This document shows positions 59,140 through 64,000 of a stretch of DNA of 64,000 nt, in pieces. The position numbers and the translations under genes were made by a program. Location of the stretch: NCBI RefSeq assembly GCF_020360975.1, contig NW_025408670.1, positions 2,728,001-2,792,000 on the forward strand, given 5' to 3'. Within the stretch, counting starts at the first letter, position 1, and each line of letters starts with the position of its first letter. Source of the stretch: Hirsutella rhossiliensis. Taxonomy: Eukaryota; Ascomycota; Sordariomycetes; Hypocreales; Ophiocordycipitaceae. Below the pieces are notes generated by a model that did no database searches, was not told where the DNA came from, and saw only the letters and a list, made by a program, of their open reading frames with translations.

Positions 59140-61747
59140 GCTACAAGCAGCTTTGTGTTTTGAGGCTGTCAAAAGCCGCGCTGCCGGTGTCCTTTTCAGC
59201 CGAGGTAGATGTCGATGACGTTTTGGCTCGGCGTGTCGGCTTACGGGTCAACGATAGTGCGAGGGCGGAGATTTCTTGGCCCCCCCAAACACAGTGCCTG
59301 AGGCTTGGTGCGTGTGGATTGTGTGCACTTGTTGAGGTGCAGACCTAGGGTCCCCGGGGCGTGGCAAATACGTGACGGAGTGTAATTAGAAATCCCATTG
59401 GGTTTCCTCTCGAACAATCCAATACCCATCATCCGTCGTGGGCAATCGTCACCATGGAAGAAGCGGACCAAAGTGAAGAAACACCTCTCTCGCCTGTGCC
59501 TCGGTGCACAGTACGACAAGTCCAGGCGCAAAGGAGGGAGAGGTGCAAGGGAGGCGGTGCGAGACAGTCCTTTGGACGGCAGCCTTCAAGACCAGCAATG
59601 TACAGTATAGCGTACCTAGGCAGCGTACCTAGGCGCCTCTGCGTTGTACAAGCGAGGCCTGGTCATGTGGCCGTGGCGGTGTCCAATCGCGGCGACGGAC
59701 CGAAAAAAGGCTGCATGCAGCGACCTTGGACGTGCCTTGCATGGTAGCATAGTAGCATAGCATGGTGTGCGCCGCAATCGAACAGGAACTCATCAGTCTT
59801 TCAGTCTCGAGTCCTTGGACCCTTGATTAGGCAGTGCCGAGGGCAGAGTTGGTCGTGGTCGACTAGTGAGTGTCACGTAGCCGGCATCCTTTGGCTGTCT
59901 CGCCATGTCTGAGTCCTGTCCTCTCGCCAATGGCCGTCAGAGAGAAGCTTGGCAGATGCGGCCGAGGGCAAAGAAACAGGGCCAAGGGAAAAGAAAAGAT
60001 GAAGAGGGTCAATGCACGATTAGCTGTTGATGTGCGACAGGTGGGTGGTTTTGCTGTCAAGATTATTGGTGTGCTCGCAGAGGATGGCGGTACAGTCCGC
60101 GGGGGCTGCGCAGGCACAGTACGTGCTAGGCAGCACACTCGTGGGATAGACAACGGTTATAGAACGGGTACTCTGTACTGCACAAACGCACTGTACAGTG
60201 AGCATGTGCCTTTGCTTGGACAGTTGAGCGTGGTATGTGGTCATATGAAAGGTGCATGAGGTACCTTCCCTTTCGGTACTCAGTAGGTAACTTGATAGAT
60301 AAGATGCATTACCTAGGTACCTACCGACCTACCTACCTACCTAGGTAGGTAGGTTCCCAAGATGCTTATCCTGATCGGGCTCTTTGTTCTGTAGTCATGT
60401 ACTGTACGAAGGCATTGGTGTCCGGGGAAAGGGGGACCCGGGCTGTCAATCTCATCCACAAGACAACCGAAGCCCTCGAAAGCCCCTGCTTAACTCCGTC
60501 GTTGTTCCCTCCCAGGGCCTCGAAGTTTGTTGCCCTCGGGCGGTGCCGCTAGTGCCGGGATCTGCCCGCGCCAACCTTGAAGGGAGGCTTGCACATGTCG
60601 AAAGGCCATCTTCCCCTTGGTGGTGCTGCCTGTTGCCATGTCCGACAAGAGGTGCGCCATGAAGAATCCCTCCTTGTCGGTGCCTTGGCCTTGGTGCTAC
60701 GGTACCACAAAAAAGGGGACCGAGCTGTCAGGCAAGAACAGCAACGAGTGGCAGATGATGCGTCTGATCATTTAAGACAAGGTACATGCCTGGACAGTGC
60801 GTAGTGGGCGGTACCTATTGACACTGGCTCACCAGTCGCCAGCCAGCCTCTTGGAATTCGTTCCGCCCTCGTGAACTGGAGGCGAAGACGCACTGCAGGC
60901 CAGAGTCGGTGTGCCCTTGGCCGCCCATCCTGCTAGTGCATATGTAGATACAGTACGGGCACGGTACAGTACAAGTCCCTTGAACTGTGCAGTACTTGTA
61001 CCTCGTCGCCCCAGCCAGGCCAGACCGGACCGAGCTTGCCCAATACGTGTATCTGCATGTGTGTACAACCGCCTGCAGCAGCCCGCCGCTACTACAGTAC
61101 ACACATCTAGCACAGCAGGGAGCCAACGAGGTACCTTACATTTATGTATGCACGCGGCTCCTCCTTCCTCGACTTTGCTCCGTGGACCATCTCGGTCGCT
61201 CTCCCTCTCTCTCTTTTCCCTGATCTCCTCCTCTTCGCAGTCGCGTCCCTCAGCAAATGGCCATCGCCTCTTCTGCTTCATTTCCCTAGTTGCAGCCGCC
61301 GCGGTTCATCACCAAGCCTCACGACCCCGTGCTGCGAAGCTTACCGTGCACGCCACAAGGAGCCTTTCGAACGAATCCACAGTGCCAGTCCATTTTCGGT
61401 ACCCTTTGCTGTGCCCACCGAGTACGGACATTACCAGTGCATCTCCCAGAGATTGCTCTTCGCCTCTTCATCCTATTCCTGTGGGGAGCTTTCCCAAGAC
61501 CGTCAAACACGCACAGTACAGGCTGCATCCATAATTCACCGGCTGCCTTCGCTCCCCTCGTCCCGTCCTCCGAATTCACTGTGTACCTTTGCCAGTGTTG
61601 GCAGCAACGCAAAGCCCGCCTTGCTCTGTTCCCATCTCGGTTGCCTGGCTCCGACTTCTTCTCCCCAATATCCCTTTTCGTCGAAGCTTGCAGTCTCCTC
61701 CGCTCCCTTCATCGCCGCCACCAACCCTCTGGGGACCGACGCCCATC
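59140..61747. other. Intergenic and promoter region, no supported gene
   Basis: This region has many short GTAC-containing motifs (TGTACAGTA, CCTAGG, GGTACC). The stretch 61,150-61,745 is pyrimidine-rich on the plus strand, as in highly used fungal promoters and leaders, and probably belongs to the next gene. Long overlapping frames here lack domains. Confidence 0.55.
60310..60354. repeat. CCTA/TAGG palindromic repeat
   Basis: TACCTAGGTACCTACC is followed by an (ACCT)n run turning into (AGGT)n around a central CCTAGG, a self-complementary structure of about 24 bp. Such repeats recur in Sordariomycete intergenic DNA. Confidence 0.8.
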
Positions 61748-62437
61748 ATGCCCTCTCGCCTCAGCAATGGAACATCGACGGCCATGAATCCTTCACGGTT
61801 CGAGCTGCCCGCCCTCGACCTCAACTTTGGCCGCATCACCGATGGCACCAACATTCCTCCGCCTCCGTCCCCTGTCCAAAAGGTGCCCACGCCCCCGCAG
61901 ACTCCGCCCGCTGACAAAAAGGAGGCCGTCGACGCCGCCAATGGACAGGACGACGACGAGGCCATCTCCACGCCCCCAAATGGTAATACAGCTGCATCCA
62001 AACGATCCGTCGACGACGACGTCCCCCTGAGCCCCGCTGGCTCAGGCCGCCAGGGCAGCCTCCGCCGGCTGTTTAGTAGGAATATGCTGAGTGCCACTTA
62101 TACAGACGCCAGGGTGACGTCGATTGGAGGCGCCTCCGTCAACGGTGGCCGTCCCGACAGCCGAGGCGCGACGAGCGTCGCCGACGACAAATGGTCCAAG
62201 CGAAGCAGCGGCTGGTTCAGGCGGCTTCGAGGCGCAGACTCCAAGCGATCCAGCTTCTACTTCGAGGATCCTGCACCCGTCGCAGCGCCGCCAAAGAAGT
62301 CGTTTGAACCGCCCCAGAGACCTTACGAACCGTCCCAGAAGCCCGCTGGCCCACCGCCCCCCATGATACCAGAGCTGGCCGACCTGGAGAGCGACGAAGG
62401 AAGCCTGGGCAGCGATTTGTTCAAGAACATCAAATAA
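61748..62437 (+). CDS. Hypothetical Pro/Ser-rich protein (229 aa)
   Basis: A single-exon frame starts at MPSRLSNGTSTAMNPSRFEL. An upstream in-frame ATG (61,589) would add a Pro/Ser-rich extension that looks like translated leader. After LPALDLNFGRITDGTNIPPP it has a PPPPSPVQKVPTPPQTPP segment, an acidic stretch, then GRQGSLRRLFSRNMLS and KRSSGWFRRLRG, two basic segments with Ser next to Arg that resemble kinase sites or amphipathic membrane-binding helices. Proline-rich C-terminal repeats (PPQRPYEPSQKP) precede an acidic end. There is no transmembrane segment or catalytic motif. It is likely disordered and looks like a conserved fungal protein of unknown role. The long CT-rich upstream region suggests a strong promoter. 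Confidence 0.75.
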   Translation: MPSRLSNGTSTAMNPSRFELPALDLNFGRITDGTNIPPPPSPVQKVPTPPQTPPADKKEAVDAANGQDDDEAISTPPNGNTAASKRSVDDDVPLSPAGSGRQGSLRRLFSRNMLSATYTDARVTSIGGASVNGGRPDSRGATSVADDKWSKRSSGWFRRLRGADSKRSSFYFEDPAPVAAPPKKSFEPPQRPYEPSQKPAGPPPPMIPELADLESDEGSLGSDLFKNIK

Positions 62438-63706
62438 CGGAGCCGTGCAAGGTGCAGACGGATTTGCACAAGCCCTTTGTACAGTTGCTTGTTTCATCTA
62501 CGACGCTGTTCAACATCTCTCTTCGCACATAGGCGAGCAACGATTCATCCGAGGCCATCTTCGTATGTTTGATAGGAAGAACCCTGGCGGCTACTTCCGT
62601 GGAATCGACGGGGAACGCTGCAAGGCTTGGGATGCATATCTGGGATGCGGAACGGGGCGGAGCACTGCATCGACGCGGCGAGCGACCAACAATCTCAAGA
62701 GTGGCAGACCAAGATACCCAGCTCTTTCGAGAGCACATCGACCTGAACCGCCGCTGTTCTGCTCTTCCAGGTGGTCGAGTTTTGAAACTTGCCGCATTTT
62801 TAATTTTCGAATATTTGGAGTGCATTCACGCTCGCGCCAACTACAATGGCTGCGTCGTGTCTTGTTTGGGAGGAGGAAATGGGGAAGAAAAGGCTGGAGG
62901 GGGGGGGGAAGCTTTTGTGTCAAGCTCAGACAGTCATCTCGATGCGTTTTTTATGCCATCCTGTGGAGAGCAAGCTGCGTGACGAGCGGCCGGCTGATGG
63001 GTCGGCAATGCGAACCAAGCAAGACGGAACATGTGGGTGGCACTGGGATTTTTGTCTTGAGTAGAGGTAGAAGGAAGAATCAATGTAGGGAGGAGCGCGC
63101 AATTCATCTTGTCAACAGGAACGACGTGGCGGGCCCCGGGGGGCGACGTCGCAGCTGGTGGGTGGACGCGAGGCCTGGCATCTTCAGCCTTGTTGCCATG
63201 ATGCTCTAACTTGTCTAGACCAGCCGCCGTCTTGTCCACTACGCCAAGCCAGGAGGAGAAGAAGAGAATGAGGCAGGCGAAGACGATGTGGATGTGCCCG
63301 GGGCATGCCACGACCACATGGCCGGCCTTGCACGGCGCCCCCAGTCTCATTCCTGGAGGCTTCATACTTGAGTGGCTATCTCGCATATCTGATATGGCGA
63401 CGCTCATCAGCTGCAAAGAAGATGGAACATGCTAACACTCGTCGGATTCCTGGGCGCCTCGTGGGCGGGTCGAGGCATAGGGCAGAACAAGGAAAGAAGG
63501 TCGAATTAGGAACCAAGCCGAGCGGAATGTCAGTGTCTGTCCTGGTCGGATTCCAACAGCCCCTTCGTCAAACCGTCATTCTCACCACCGCCGCCAGCAA
63601 CCTGTCGCATCACGACGCTAAGCCGAGACATGCCTGGCCAAGGCTCGTGGCGGGCGACCTGATTCCAGCCATGCGGATATAGGGGTGAGATGAATACATC
63701 CCGAGG
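62438..63706. other. Intergenic sequence, no supported gene
   Basis: This is probably the 3' region of the preceding gene followed by intergenic DNA. Frames such as 62,445-63,209 (plus) and 62,934-63,416 (minus) overlap on opposite strands, have Ser/Arg/Cys-rich random composition and lack motifs. A poly-G run lies at about 62,900-62,908. Confidence 0.55.
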
Positions 63707-63713
63707 TATAAAG
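63707..63713 (+). promoter_or_regulatory. TATA box of the right-edge secreted protein gene
   Basis: TATAAAG lies 82 nt upstream of ATG 63,789, a typical core-promoter distance. Confidence 0.5.
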
Positions 63714-63788
63714 AACAGCGCAGGCTGCGCAGCACCAGGGCTGTGATGGGTCCCATTTGCGTCCGTGTAAATCTGAACAGCCAGCAGC

Positions 63789-64000
63789 ATGAAGTTCCAG
63801 GCTTGGGCTCTGCTCCTCTTCATTTCCCTGGCAAGCGCTGACGAGCTTGCCCGGAAGACACCCCAGTTTAATTTCAAAGACAAGAGATTCAAACAGTACA
63901 AGGCTCCTGGCCCTAACGACTGTAAGCACCCCGTCTATGAAGCCTGGTGGTAGAGATGGAGATTTGATTCTGAGCCGAATTCCCCCCCCCCCGGTGCAGC
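63789..64000 (+). CDS. Small secreted protein, first exon, cut by window edge
   Basis: The frame from ATG 63,789 starts MKFQAWALLLFISLASADEL, a signal peptide with probable cleavage after ASA, then a basic segment (FKDKRFKQYKAPGPNDC). Read straight through it would stop at 63,951 (54 aa). However, GTAAGC at 63,921 is a good splice donor and GGTGCAG ends at 63,999, so an intron of about 79 nt leading to exon 2 outside the window is more likely. No family is recognised. It is a candidate effector like the gene at 49,782 but lies in core-type DNA. Confidence 0.6.

Noticed and set aside
60310..60354. CRISPR-like or transposon-end repeat
   Set aside because: It is a short CCTA/TAGG palindromic run of a kind common in Sordariomycete intergenic DNA, without spacers or a target duplication.
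60829..61534. Overlapping frames of 150-207 codons in the region upstream of 61,748
   Set aside because: They arise from pyrimidine-rich promoter or leader DNA, and both strands are open.
62445..63209. A 254-codon plus-strand frame after the Pro/Ser-rich gene
   Set aside because: Random Arg/Ser/Cys-rich composition, no motifs, and overlap with equally long frames on the other strand; GC-rich DNA gives such frames by chance.
1..64000. tRNA or rRNA genes and biosynthetic gene cluster enzymes
   Set aside because: I looked for typical tRNA arm sequences and for polyketide or peptide synthetase motifs and saw none.

Overview
The window comes from a filamentous ascomycete, most likely a Hypocreales species of the insect- or nematode-pathogen type. 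The grounds are short spliced introns (50-76 nt) with CTAAT/CTGAC-like branch points, a Vps34 and a mitochondrial Etr1 gene of fungal type, signatures of repeat-induced point mutation (RIP), and a heat-labile-enterotoxin-type ADP-ribosyltransferase gene, a family expanded in such fungi. The species is inferred from these traits, not proven.

Positions 1 to about 38,860 are a gene-free island of transposon remains destroyed by RIP. CpA and TpG are almost absent while CpG, CpC and CpT remain, so ATG codons are lost and TAA/TAG stops fill every frame. Inside it I can reconstruct a nest. A repeat-flanked unit X (10,351 to 29,894) has its second flanking repeat interrupted by Gypsy element B (11,806-29,773). 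B's 5' LTR is in turn interrupted by an inverted copy of the same family, A (11,852-18,797). B's interior holds a second Gypsy family, C (20,628-28,435), of which a 5' fragment recurs at 30,789-32,848. Other relics are a Gypsy pol (1-2,560), a large unknown frame (4,582-7,170) and an integrase-core gene (about 37,870-38,600).

From 38,949 to 45,660 lies an enterotoxin-type ADP-ribosyltransferase gene (minus strand) split by a young, un-RIPed 5,725-bp chromodomain Gypsy element (39,286-45,010) with identical 189-bp LTRs and a CATAG target duplication. The gene has a signal-peptide exon and promoter, but the arginine expected in its first NAD-binding motif appears to be valine. The Gypsy reading frames carry several single-base shifts.

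Positions 45.7-52.7 kb are accessory DNA: a repeat-rich AT stretch, an orphan signal peptide (46,721-46,849), a possible zinc-ribbon fragment, a two-exon small secreted cysteine protein (49,782-50,207), and a half-RIPed pseudogene near 51 kb. From 52.8 kb the DNA is ordinary GC-rich core genome: VPS34 (four exons), ETR1 (minus strand, two exons), a proline/serine-rich conserved-looking protein (61,748-62,437), and the first exon of another small secreted protein running off the right edge.

The window therefore shows a sharp boundary between core genes and an effector/toxin-bearing, transposon-rich compartment. All three LTR-element families carry a leader sequence next to the 5' LTR that is complementary to a sequence within the LTR, which suggests Tf1/sushi-style self-priming of reverse transcription.
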